From positions 1 to 64,000 of the forward strand of contig WSYH01001917.1 of the NCBI GenBank assembly GCA_036426205.1: a stretch of DNA of 64,000 nt, given 5' to 3'. Within the stretch, counting starts at the first letter, position 1. Every line of letters starts with the position of its first letter. Positions 55,667 to 64,000 of this stretch are shown here, piece by piece. The position numbers and the translations under genes are program-made. The notes under the pieces were generated by a model. The model worked only from the letters and a program-made list of their open reading frames with translations, had not been told where the DNA came from and searched no databases. This DNA is from Ascaphus truei. Its lineage: Eukaryota > Chordata > Amphibia > Anura > Ascaphidae.

Positions 55667-56600
55667 TTAGATGGGCTTGTCGGGGGATCTCCGGTCGAAC
55701 CCTCGAATCAAGGAGGAAGTGTGGACATAACCAGCCTTCACCCAAGAATTCTCCAATGGATCGTATCCCCTCCAAGACACCAGGTACTGGAGACCGCCTT
55801 GAGATCTAAGAGAATCCAGAATCCGACGAATTATATACTCCTCTTGACCATCCACCAGAACCAGTCCTGGAAGGGTGGGAGCAGAAGAGAAGTTGTTGCA
55901 GACCACCACCTTTAGTGGAGACACATGGAAGACCGGAGGAATCTTTAAAGTATCTGTTAGTTCCAATTTAAACACGACTGGATTTACTTGTTTTGAAATC
56001 TTGTAGGGGCCTATAAACCTGGGTCCGAGCTTCAGGGAATGAATCTTCAAATGGAAATTCCTAGTAGACAGCAAGATGTGGTCTCCCACACGGAACTGAA
56101 GAGCTGGCCAACGATGCTTGTCCGCAAAGTCCTTCTGCAGAAGGGAGGCCTTAGTTAAATTGGCATGAATCCTCTTCCACAGAGACTGTAGCTCCTGGAA
56201 CTTGTCATCCGCCGCAGGTACTCCAGAAAGAAAGACGGATGCTGGGAGAGACGAAGGATGGAACCCACAAGGTAGAGTTCATGGTACCTTTGATTGAGCA
56301 CAGATAGCACAGGCGGCTACAAAGTCCTTAATGTCTTTGTGACCATCTGGCCACCATAAGAGGCGTTCTATGAAATCCCATGTCTTCCTAACTCTCGGGT
56401 GACCAGCCAGCTTGAATCGATGCCCCACTGCAAAACTTCACTACGAAACTGGGGCGAAACAAACAACTTGGATTTACGCGCAGACGTAGGCCTAGGATCC
56501 TCCACCTGTGATTGCGATATCCATTGTAATAAAGTGGATGAAACTGCCGAAATAATCTGAGATGGTGGAATGACTCCTGTGATCAAGTCAATTGTACAAT
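55667..56600 (-). pseudogene. Integrase C-terminus with chromodomain, deleted core
   Basis: The frame from 56089 to 55667 is intact: GDHILLSTRNFHLKIHSLKL, GPRFIGPYKI (integrase C-terminal domain), HVSPLK, then the chromodomain EEYIIRRILDSLRSQGGLQY, LVSWRGYDPLENSWV. Upstream, out of frame, LFVSPQFRSEVLQWG...H-like sequence is the integrase zinc-binding region, joined to LQ.LWKRIH-type sequence without the DDE core. Chromodomains in such integrases guide insertion to marked chromatin (established). Confidence 0.8.
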
Positions 56601-57720
56601 CACATGCCTGATGCAGTGGTAACTCCTTGGCTTATTTCTCGTTAAGAATATCCAAAAAATCCTGGTAGATGACGGGAAGAGCAATAGGGAGAGACACGGA
56701 TGACAGCGGTGAGTCAGAGCTGGGACAAAGCATAGTCATACAAGTCCCATGACATCGCTGGCCCAAAGCAGTCACTTGTCCTGTTTCCCATAGCCCAATA
56801 ATCAACTGGGTGTGTAACCAAGGAAGACCTAATACTACAGGTGCTGAGGGTGAGTAGATAATCATGAAAGGGAGTTGATCCTTATGTAGAAATCTAACGT
56901 TCATTCTCAGGGATATAGACTCTTGGGTGATGCTGCTTGGCGAACGAAAGATTGAGGAAGTTACTGGCTGCTCCGGAATCCACAAAGGGCTGAGTAGAGA
57001 CTGAGGCCAAAACCCCTGAAAGAGAAACCATCAGAAGAATCCGGAAAGGCACAGAGGGAGGAGGGATGGTAGCAATTTCCAGCGAATGCTCTTCCAACTT
57101 CACTGGACACAGGTGTTTTCCCACAATAAAGGCAAACGCCCAAGGCACACCTCCTGCTTCTCTCCTGTTCTGATAGTCTGGTAGTACCTAGCTGCATTGG
57201 CTCGGAGAAACAAAGTTTGGGGCCAACTGAGTAGTCGGGCTCCTAACAGCACGGCACTTCTCGGGCAGGCGTTCCTGCATTTTGAGATCGATCAAGCTCC
57301 TTAGGGAGGTTCCGGACGGTCAGCTCATCTTTTCAGTGCTCCGATAGTCCCTGCCAAAAGGCCACAACTTGAGCTTCATTATTCCAGCCGGTTTCAGCCA
57401 CGAGGGTTTGAAACTCAATGGCGTATTGACCCACCGTGCGAGTTCCCTGGCGAATCCGCAGGAGTGAAGCTGATGCTGAAGATACACATCCTGGAGCATC
57501 AAACACCAACTTGAAGGCATGGATGAAGGCAAGGAAACAACTGATCAGGGGCGAATCATTCTCCCTGAGGGGAGAGGCCCAGGCCAGTGCCTTGTCAGAG
57601 AGAAGAGAAACAATGTAGGCCACCATGACCATGGCAGTACGTGGTGAACATAGATGGTTGTTATTCAAATTGAATAGAACATTGATTAAGAAATCCCCTG
57701 CATGGCATCATACCGTAGAG
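56601..57720 (-). pseudogene. Gag-protease part of the Gypsy element
   Basis: Gag capsid-like segment: YIVSLLSDKALAWASPLREN, then QGTRTVGQYAIEFQTLVAET and AFWQGLSEH (57668-57333). Knuckle remnant CLYCG near 57130. Protease with the DSGA active-site motif at 56969-56980 and VVLGLPWLHTQ. The segment near 56640 (DFLDILNEK, then a stop) is the start of the reverse transcriptase. Several frameshifts separate these parts. Function is lost. Confidence 0.75.
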
Positions 57721-58000
57721 GAGTCGGGATCCGAGGTTCTCTGGTCGCTGGGGATAACAGGAGCTGTATCGGAGCCGCATCTGCAGCCCTCAAGTACAGC
57801 TGACAGGTGCCTACGTGGGGATACTTACCCCTGACAAAGAAGGACCACCTTTGAAAAGCGTAGGGTTGCCGGGAGGACCAGTTACGGTGTAACACCAAAG
57901 ACCGGAAGTGACGTAGAAAGCCGGCTGGATTGGCGGTGGATGTCGCAGAAACCCGAGTAGAACACACAAACTGGTCTGCCTCTATTTTTGTTTTCACACT

Positions 58001-58407
58001 GTCATGTGTTTAATCAGTACCTGAACTTTTATAAAGCTGGAGCTTTTACAAAAGAAGTCCCTCTTGAAATTATTATTGCCAAAACGGAGGTGAATTGTCT
58101 TCAAAAGATACCGTTACGTGCCTGTATAGGCACTTTTAAGTAAGTGCATATCTTACCACTTCTATGTGCTGAAATTATCATGTGAATGTACTTCACTATA
58201 TTGCTCTTTTTCTTTCTCACATCTTTTCCATATCACGAGGAGTGGTGTATGTGGGGTGTTTAACCAAAAATGGCGCTCATATGCATTTACAAACAGACAG
58301 TGATATAATCAATAAAATAGTGATAAAGTGATACTTAAACAAACACAATGGTTGATTGCAGCTGTGACCTGGTGTAGGATTTCTTTCTCAATCCTCGTTT
58401 GAAGAAG
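58001..58407. other. Unassigned spacer
   Basis: Shared with 62830-63230 as part of the duplicated block. It contains a ccatatcacgaggagtg motif (58230) that recurs at 59158 outside the right palindrome arm. No gene. Confidence 0.4.
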
Positions 58408-58848
58408 TGGCAAGTGGATCATCAGGAAGCGCATACCATGTGGGAACACATAAAAAATGCTTATGGTGCAATATTGTGCAAACAATGTTGAAAGAAATTG
58501 TCTAGCCCAAAAATGTGTACACAGAATACTCACAAACGTGAGGTAGGATACAGACACATAAAGGTATCTTTTACGAACTGGTGTCAGTCTGTCAAGTATG
58601 TTGTTGCCAGAGGAGTGTGGTTCTCAGCTGACCTTAGGGTAGGAAAACACTGGACATAGCGTAGACTGTATGACAATTTAATAAATGAAGTAGTTATATT
58701 CCAATCTACTCACATGGTGCAAGATAAAAAACAGCATTTTAGATCTCAATGATCTCTGCAAATTTCGCTCTGTGCTGCCACCGGATGGAATCTCTCTCTC
58801 GGATCTTTCTCCTTCTCTGCTGTGCGTGTCACGGGTGCGTGTCAGCGA

Positions 58849-58865
58849 CCGGAAGTGACGTCATC
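58849..58865. promoter_or_regulatory. ETS/CRE composite site
   Basis: ccggaagtgacgtcatc joins an ETS core (CCGGAAGT) and a CRE (TGACGTCA). This composite is known from TATA-less vertebrate promoters. Its place in the loop of a palindromic retroelement-like repeat, copied at about 63667-63683, suggests an element promoter; not shown. Confidence 0.55.
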
Positions 58866-58893
58866 AGCATCCGAGGCTTCCGGTGGGTAGAGA

Positions 58894-58940
58894 CAGCTTC
58901 ACTCTACGCGTTTCACCTATCCTAGGCGTCCTAAGGTCAG
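58894..58940 (-). ncRNA. Hammerhead-like motif (weak)
   Basis: On the minus strand: stem II GCCTA-GGA-TAGGT, GAAA, CGCGTA. The core before stem II (TTAGGAC) does not match CUGAUGA. Only the 3' half of the motif is convincing. It recurs at about 63716-63762. Confidence 0.3.
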
Positions 58941-59160
58941 CTGAGAACCACACTCCTCTGGCAACAACATACTTGACAGACTGACACCAGTTCGTAAAAG
59001 ATACCTTTATGTGTCTGTATCCTACCTCACGTTTGTGAGTATTCTGTGTACACATTTTTGGGCTAGACAATTTCTTTCAACATTGTTTGCACAATATTGC
59101 ACCATAAGCATTTTTTATGTGTTCCCACATGGTATGCGCTTCCTGATGATCCACTTGCCA

Positions 59161-59465
59161 TATCACGAGGAGTGCCTGAACATTGTGAACATTTTTGCTG
59201 CTGCTGGGAATTGGGAACAATTCAACTGTTCAAGCTGCACCACATCAACATATCTCTAAAAGTTTGGACTTTATTTATGTTAGAGCGCTTCTATCTTTGC
59301 TAAAAAAAGGTGCCTATGTGGGTGACTAAGTCCTGCACCGCATAACACATCCATGCCAGTTATTGCTCGTGTAGGGAAAGGTGTTGCTCATTATCCCCCA
59401 AATACTATCCTTGCAGGGTAATGGCATATCCTACCTCAGTGAGGTCCATATTTGGGCCGGGCAAA
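59161..59465. other. Unassigned spacer
   Basis: No gene; begins with the ccatatcacgaggagtg motif and ends at the Gypsy LTR fragment. Confidence 0.4.
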
Positions 59466-59585
59466 ATGTAACAATGCTCATCTCAAGCAGTAAGCGGACT
59501 TGCAGGGCTGAGGTAGGAAGGTGAAAGAACCGATCTGAGCTGGGGGACAGAGTCCTGGTAGAGTAGTGAGTCGTAGGCTGAAGGG
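59466..59585 (-). repeat. Gypsy LTR fragment
   Basis: 120 bp matching the end of the LTR at 55212-55632 (tgtaacaatgctcatctc...agtagtgagtcgtagg). It is cut off by unrelated sequence (ggggataaaagatatc). It could be what remains of the 5' LTR of the 55.2-58.0 kb element. Confidence 0.6.
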
Positions 59586-60192
59586 GATAAAAGATATCAC
59601 TAATTGGCGCTCCCCAAACACAAAACACAGCAGTAGACTTGCACCACTTTGTGGTGTTAAAGATATTAAATGGTAGTAAAAACGGTACTGTACATACAGA
59701 TATACACAGATATATGAAAGTCAAACAACTGTAGGAATCACTCAACCTCTAAAAAGGAACAACCACATTCCTCCAGGAATACAAATGCAGAAAGGTGAGG
59801 GAGTTGATTGTTAACAGTTGACCACTGTGGGTTAACAGGATTCCTTTCCAGATCACTATATGTACTCAGTGAGTATGTAGGTAGAGTAGAGCAAGAGAAG
59901 AAAGCAGGGGATTGGTTGTGAAATAGTTTAAAATAATTTTTAATACAGGACTGACATAGCAACAATAAAATCCCCTTACAGGGCACTCACATTTGTTAGT
60001 GCCCTATGGGCATTTAATAGTGTCTTTAGATGATAGTTTATTTTTCCTCAGTTCCTAGGACCCGGTGTGCATCGTGGCTGCATGGCTCTGCCTCGAGTCC
60101 CCCCCGAAAGCGGCTGTTGGGAGTGACGCTCTGCTCGGCTCTGTGCTCCGACGTCACTTGTTTCCGGTCCAGACGGTATTCCTTCTCCTTCT
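59586..60192. other. Unassigned; downstream of a minus-strand hammerhead-like motif
   Basis: No gene. On the minus strand this is the tail of the 60.2-kb hammerhead motif and includes a caataaaatcc signal (60.0 kb, minus-strand sense not assessed). Confidence 0.35.
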
Positions 60193-60237
60193 CACTCAAC
60201 GCGTTTTGCTAGACGGGTGCTAGCTTCATCAGGAGTG
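60193..60237 (-). ncRNA. Hammerhead-like motif, one core change
   Basis: Minus strand: stem I CACTC (60237-60233 sense) with GAGTG (60197-60193), five pairs; core CTGATGA intact (60232-60226); stem II AGCTAG-CACCCGT-CTAGC with five perfect pairs; AAAA where GAAA is expected (G12 to A); CGCGTT. G12 is the general base in known hammerheads, so this copy should be inactive. Confidence 0.55.
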
Positions 60238-60556
60238 TAGTAACCACTACTCTACCTACTGTTAAAACATCCTAAATCCGCCTCATATTGGTCCGAACTG
60301 AAACTTAGCTTAGAAATGTAAACGGATGATTCGCCAGACTCGTTCTCTAAAACACCAAGCATCAAGGGCTCTTATACCACCGGATAATAATTAAATTATA
60401 CAGAATACTTAAAAATGCTTAAACCAATGTCTTCAATAATACAGATGTTGTATATAACGGGATACTGTGCTTGTAAAGAGAACAGGAATGTAATGCTTAG
60501 TAAACATACTTAAATCAGCTACATATTCACAGAAGCAGATTTGTCATGAATGAATA
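60238..60556. other. Unassigned spacer
   Basis: No gene or clear repeat seen. Confidence 0.35.
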
Positions 60557-61298
60557 TGTTACGCCGGTGCAGCCCGCAGACCAGACCCGTTCCTTTCACT
60601 GAGGTGAGGAACGTATAGAGGCACGCACCCGCAGCAAAGAGAGCGTGTCCGGAGTGTGGTGATTTGGCGTTGCCAGGCCAGGTGATGTTTAGCTAGCAAT
60701 ACTTGCCGGTACCGGTGTAGAAATGCCGTCGTCGTTGCCGTTAGCCAAGGTCAGGGATTGGAGAATTCCGGAAGGTCGTTTGTCCAAGCAGGGGTCGAGA
60801 GCCAGAGAGAGACGTCTGCCAAGCCAAGTCGTAACCTGAGAGAATGAGAGAGAAAACGCCAGAGTAGTAATCCAAGTGGAAACTATGTCGAGCAATGAAC
60901 GATAGGAAGTACTGGCATTATAAAGTGTGGCTGACCAATCAGAGGTGAAGGCAGGCCTGGAAGGATCTGCGTGGAGCCCATCCTGGATAGGTTCCCTTGA
61001 TTGGCAGCAGGTGAGGACTCTTTGTTTGACAGAGATCTTATTACTGTGTTGGGGGCGGGTTTTCACTGCAAGAGCAGTGAATAAATTAACTTCACCCGGC
61101 GCACGCTGTTCAGGCGCGCGTGCCCGGGCAACATGGCCCGCGTAAGAGAATGCAGGGAGCCGGGGACGCCGAGGATGGCGGGGAACCCCCAAACCGCCGG
61201 AGGTGAGTGACGCTGGCGAGGGACGCGCGCCACGGCAGCGGGGTAGATGCAGGAGCAGAGGAACAAGGCGCGGACGCCGCGATCCCTGAATCCTCACA
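60557..61298 (-). repeat. LTR of a second Ty3/Gypsy family
   Basis: In minus orientation it runs TGTGAGGATTCAGGG (61298) to CGGCGTAACA (60557), 742 bp, TG...CA, directly after the polypurine tract gaggggggtac. GC-rich in its first third. Long frames across it (for example 60689-61411) run through LTR and polypurine tract and are not genes. Confidence 0.75.
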
Positions 61299-61309
61299 GT
61301 ACCCCCCCT

Positions 61310-61690
61310 CAGGATCGGCCTCAGGACGATCCTTCCATGGTTTTGATGGAAACTTCTCTCGGAAGCGTTTGAGGAGTTCTGGAGACATGAATATCTTTCA
61401 GGGGTACCCATGACCTCTCTTCAGGTCCAAAACCTCTCCAGTGTACCAAGAAGTGGACTTTACCTCTTGAAAGACGGGAATCCATAAGGCTTGTATCTCG
61501 TACTCTTCGTTACCCTGTACCATCACAGGATCTGGTTTAGAAGTGTGGTCCGGAAAAGAGGTTACTGGAGATGAATGGCTTGAGAAGCGAGGTGTAAGAC
61601 ATTCGGAATTCTCATGCTTGATGAGGTGAGAGACTCATACGGGATTAGATCCCAGTGAGGAAAGGGAGTTAAGTTGACATCCTATTATCT
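61310..61690 (-). pseudogene. Chromodomain end of a second Gypsy polyprotein
   Basis: Minus strand: NEEYEIQAL (chromodomain start) and, after frameshifts, MSPELLKRFREKFPSKPWKD and RPEADPEGG, which ends at the polypurine tract. Clearly different in sequence from the 55.7-kb chromodomain, so another family. The upstream integrase is absent because the duplicated block starts at 61711. Confidence 0.7.
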
Positions 61691-61710
61691 GTAAGAGAAG
61701 AAAAGATGAA

Positions 61711-62600
61711 ATCTAACGTTCATTCTCAGGGATATAGACTCTTGGGATGATGGTGCTGGCGAAACGAAAGATTGAGGAAGTTATGGCTGCTCCGGAAATC
61801 ACAAAGGGCGACTGAGAGAGGACGAGGCCAAAAACCCCTGAAAGAAAACCATCAGAAGAATCGAAAGGCACAGAGGAGGGAGGAGGGAGGTAGCAATTTC
61901 CAGGAATGCTCTTTCCAACTTCACTGGACAACAGGGTTCCCACAATAAAGGCAAACGCCCAAGGCAACCTCCTGCTCTCTCCTGTTCGATAGTCTGGTAG
62001 TACCTAGCTGCATTGGCGGGAAGAAAACAAAGTTTGGGGCCAACTGAGTGTCGGGCTCCTAAACGCACGGCACTTCTCGGGCAGGCGTTCCTGCATTTTG
62101 AGATCGATCAAGCTCCTTAGGGAGGTTCCGGACGGTCAGCTCATCTTTTCAGTGCTCCGATTGCCTGCCAAAAGGCCACAACTTGAGCTTCATTATTCCA
62201 GCCGGTTCAGCCACGAGGGTTTGAAACTCAATGGCGTATTGAACCCACCGTGCGGTTCCCTGGCGAATCCGCAGAGTGAAGCTGATGCTGAAGATACACA
62301 TCTGGAGCATCAAACACCAACTTGAAGGAGGGATGAAGGCAGGAAACAACTGATCAGGGGCGAATCATTCTCCCTGAGGGGAGAGGCCCAGGCCAGTGCT
62401 CTTGCAGAGAGAAGAGAAACAATGTAGGCCACCATGACCATGGCAGTACGTGGTGAACATAGATGGTTGTTATTCAAATTGAATAGAACATTGATTAAGA
62501 AATCCCTGCATGGCATCATACCGTAGAGGGAGTCGGGATCCGAGGTTCTTTCTGGTCGCTGGGGATAACAGGAGCTGTATCGGAGCCGCATCTGCAGCCC
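61711..62600 (-). pseudogene. Gag-protease fragment, second copy
   Basis: Same parts as 56889-57720: RMNVRF-side protease sequence at the left, FVI..GAA remnant of the protease motif, CLYCG-like remnant, QYAIEFQTLVAE and YIVSLLSARALAWASPLREN. More frameshifted than the first copy. Confidence 0.7.
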
Positions 62601-64000
62601 TCAAGTACAGCTGACAGGTGCCTACGGGGGATTACTTACCCCTGACAAAGAAGGACCACCTTTGAAAAGCGTTAGGGTTGCCGGAGGACCAGTTACGGTG
62701 TGTAACACCAAAGACCGGAAGTGACGTAGAAAAAAAGCGGCTGGATTGGGTGGTATGTCGCAGAAAACCCGAGTAGAACACACAAAATGGTCTGCCTCTA
62801 TTTTTGTTTTCACACTGTCATGTGTTTAATCAGTACCTGAACTTTTATAAAGCTGGAGCTTTTACAAAAGAAGTCCCTCTTGAAATTATATTGCCAAAAC
62901 GGAGGTGAATTGTTCTTCAAAAGATACCGTTACGTGCCTGTATAGGCACTTTTAAGTAAGTGCATATCTTACCACTTCTATGTGCTGAAATTATCATGTG
63001 AATGTACTTCAATATACTCTTTTTCTTTCTCACATCTTTTCCATATCACGAGGAGTGGTGTATGTGGGGGTGTTTAACCAAAAATGGCGCTCATATGCAT
63101 TTACAAACAGACAGTGATATAATCAATAAAATAGTGATAAAGTGATACTTAAACAAACACAATGGTTGATTGCAGCGTGTGACCTGTGTGGTTGTAGGAT
63201 TTCTTCTCAATCCTCGTTTGAAGAAGTGGCAAGTGGATCATCAGGAGCGCATACCATGTGGGAACACATAAAAAAATGCTTATGGTGCAATATTGTGCAA
63301 ACAATGTGAAAGAAATGTCTAGCCCAAAAATGGTGTACACAGAATACTCACAAACGTGAGGTAGGATACAGACACATAAAGGTATCTTTTACGAACTGGT
63401 GTCAGTCTGTCAAGTATGTTGTTGCCAGAGGAGTGTGGTTCTCAGCTGACCTTAGGGTAGGAAAACACTGGACATAGCGTAGACATGTATGACAATTTAA
63501 TAAATGAAGTAGTTATATTCCAATCTATCACATGGTGCAAGATAAAAAAACAGCATTTTAGATCTCAATGATCTCTGCAAATTTCGCTCTGTGCTGCCAC
63601 CGGATGGAATCTCTTCCGGATCTTTCTCCTTCTCTGCTGTGCGTGTCACGGGTGCGTGTCAGCGACACGGAAGTGACGTCATCAGCATCCGAGGCTTCCG
63701 GTGGGTAGAGACAGCTTCACTCTACGCGTTTCACCTATCCTAGGCGTACCTAAGGTCAGCTGAGAACCACACTCCTCTGGCAACAACATACTTGACAGAC
63801 TGACACACAGTTCGTAAAAGATACCTTTATGTGTCTGTATCCTACACTCACGTTTGTGAGTATTCTGTGTACACATTTTTGGGCTAGACAATTTCTTCAA
63901 CATTGTTTGCACAATATTGCACCATAAGCATTTTTTATGTGTTCCCACATGGTATGCGCTTCCTGATGATCCACTTGCCATATCACGAGGAGTGCCTTGA
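61711..64000. repeat. Second copy of 56889-59178, indel-rich, runs off the window
   Basis: From aaatctaacgttcattctcag to the window end this follows 56889-59178 in order and orientation, with many one- to three-base insertions and deletions. It contains the protease/Gag fragments (61711-62600), the spacer and the palindromic repeat (about 63230-63990). As with units A/B, the error pattern could mean a real dispersed duplication or a poorly polished extra copy. Confidence 0.85.

Larger units (their letters stand above)
55212..58000 (-). mobile_element. Ty3/Gypsy LTR retrotransposon with internal deletions
   Basis: Reading leftwards: Gag fragments (57.7-57.33 kb), zinc-knuckle remnant (57.16 kb), protease (56.98 kb), first residues of reverse transcriptase (56.63-56.57 kb), then a jump to the integrase zinc-binding region and integrase C-terminus with chromodomain (56.5-55.67 kb), and an LTR (55632-55212) after the tract gggtggtac. 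The polymerase, RNase H and integrase catalytic core are deleted. A piece of the same LTR is at 59466-59585. 56889-58000 recurs at 61711-62830. Confidence 0.8.
58408..59160. mobile_element. Palindromic repeat with 231-bp arms
   Basis: 58408-58638 and 58930-59160 are near-exact reverse complements (the same protein-like shadow, MSVSYLTFVSILCTHFW, reads out of both). The 291-bp centre holds an ETS/CRE composite site and, at its edge, a hammerhead-like core. It recurs at about 63230-63990. Confidence 0.85.

Noticed and set aside
58894..58940. Treating the 58.9-kb motif as a real hammerhead
   Set aside because: Only stem II and GAAACGCGTA fit; the CUGAUGA part is not recognisable, so it is listed as weak only.
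58309..59259. Same 50-residue protein on both strands (MSVSYLTFV...)
   Set aside because: A palindrome makes the same frame appear twice; no homology to a known protein and no codon-level conservation in the 63-kb copy.
60689..61411. 240-codon minus-strand frame with Arg/Pro-rich sequence
   Set aside because: It runs from the end of a Gypsy pol region across the polypurine tract and through the GC-rich LTR, in the wrong frame for the chromodomain.

Overview
The window looks like vertebrate nuclear DNA, most likely from an amphibian with a repeat-rich genome. This is inferred from the repeat families seen: Penelope-like elements, hammerhead-ribozyme-like repeat tails, chromodomain Ty3/Gypsy elements, Tc1/mariner elements with introns, and very long (CA)n, (TG)n and (AT)n arrays. 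I recognise no single-copy host gene, rRNA or tRNA. Nearly every supportable coding stretch belongs to a mobile element, and nearly all carry stops, frameshifts or internal deletions.

Layout. 0-1.7 kb: an LTR-like piece next to a repeat copy of a small forkhead-like gene (minus strand). 1.8-7.5 kb: a fold-back element and two inverted copies of one repeat family around a 2.4-kb CA/CTCTTACTCA array. 7.5-12 kb: mostly unrecognised AT-rich DNA with a hammerhead-like motif, a 98-bp near-perfect hairpin and a palindromic MITE-like element. 12-17.4 kb: minisatellite and (TG)n array, interrupted by an LTR element (13406-16879). That element has matching LTRs, a purine tract and a 4-bp target duplication, but encodes zinc knuckles plus a long coiled coil and no polymerase. 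17.9-27.9 kb: two tandem ~5-kb units with a 39-base N gap in the second, possibly an assembly duplicate. Each carries minus-strand exons of an intron-containing Tc1/mariner transposase. 28.4-29.7 kb: a degraded coiled-coil gene divergent from that transposase. 29.7-34.3 kb: a large inverted repeat, local duplications and a third transposase remnant.

34.9-46.5 kb is the most interesting region. I read it as a multi-gene Tc1/mariner-like transposon: spliced transposase (minus, 35.2-36.2 kb, first exon near 42.2 kb), a divergent coiled-coil gene with a BEN-like domain (plus, 42.6-44.0 kb) and a convergent forkhead-like winged-helix gene (minus, 45.5-46.1 kb). A 5'-truncated Penelope-like element and a minisatellite split its transposase. 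The transposase plus coiled-coil pair, including its shared intergenic promoter, recurs at 26.6-29.7 kb, and the forkhead unit recurs at 0.4-1.7 kb. The transposase-coiled-coil link is therefore seen twice. The link to the forkhead gene is seen in only one copy.

46.5-64 kb: fold-back and LTR-like repeats; a second Penelope-like element whose 5' half is inverted against its 3' half (49.0-52.9 kb); canonical and decayed hammerhead motifs; an internally deleted Ty3/Gypsy element (55.2-58.0 kb); a palindromic repeat with an ETS/CRE composite site and a hammerhead-like core in its loop (58.4-59.2 kb); the LTR and pol end of a second Gypsy family (60.6-61.7 kb); and an indel-rich second copy of 56.9-59.2 kb running off the window end.

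All statements come from reading the sequence and the supplied translations. No alignment, folding or database search was run. Boundaries of unrecognised repeats are approximate.
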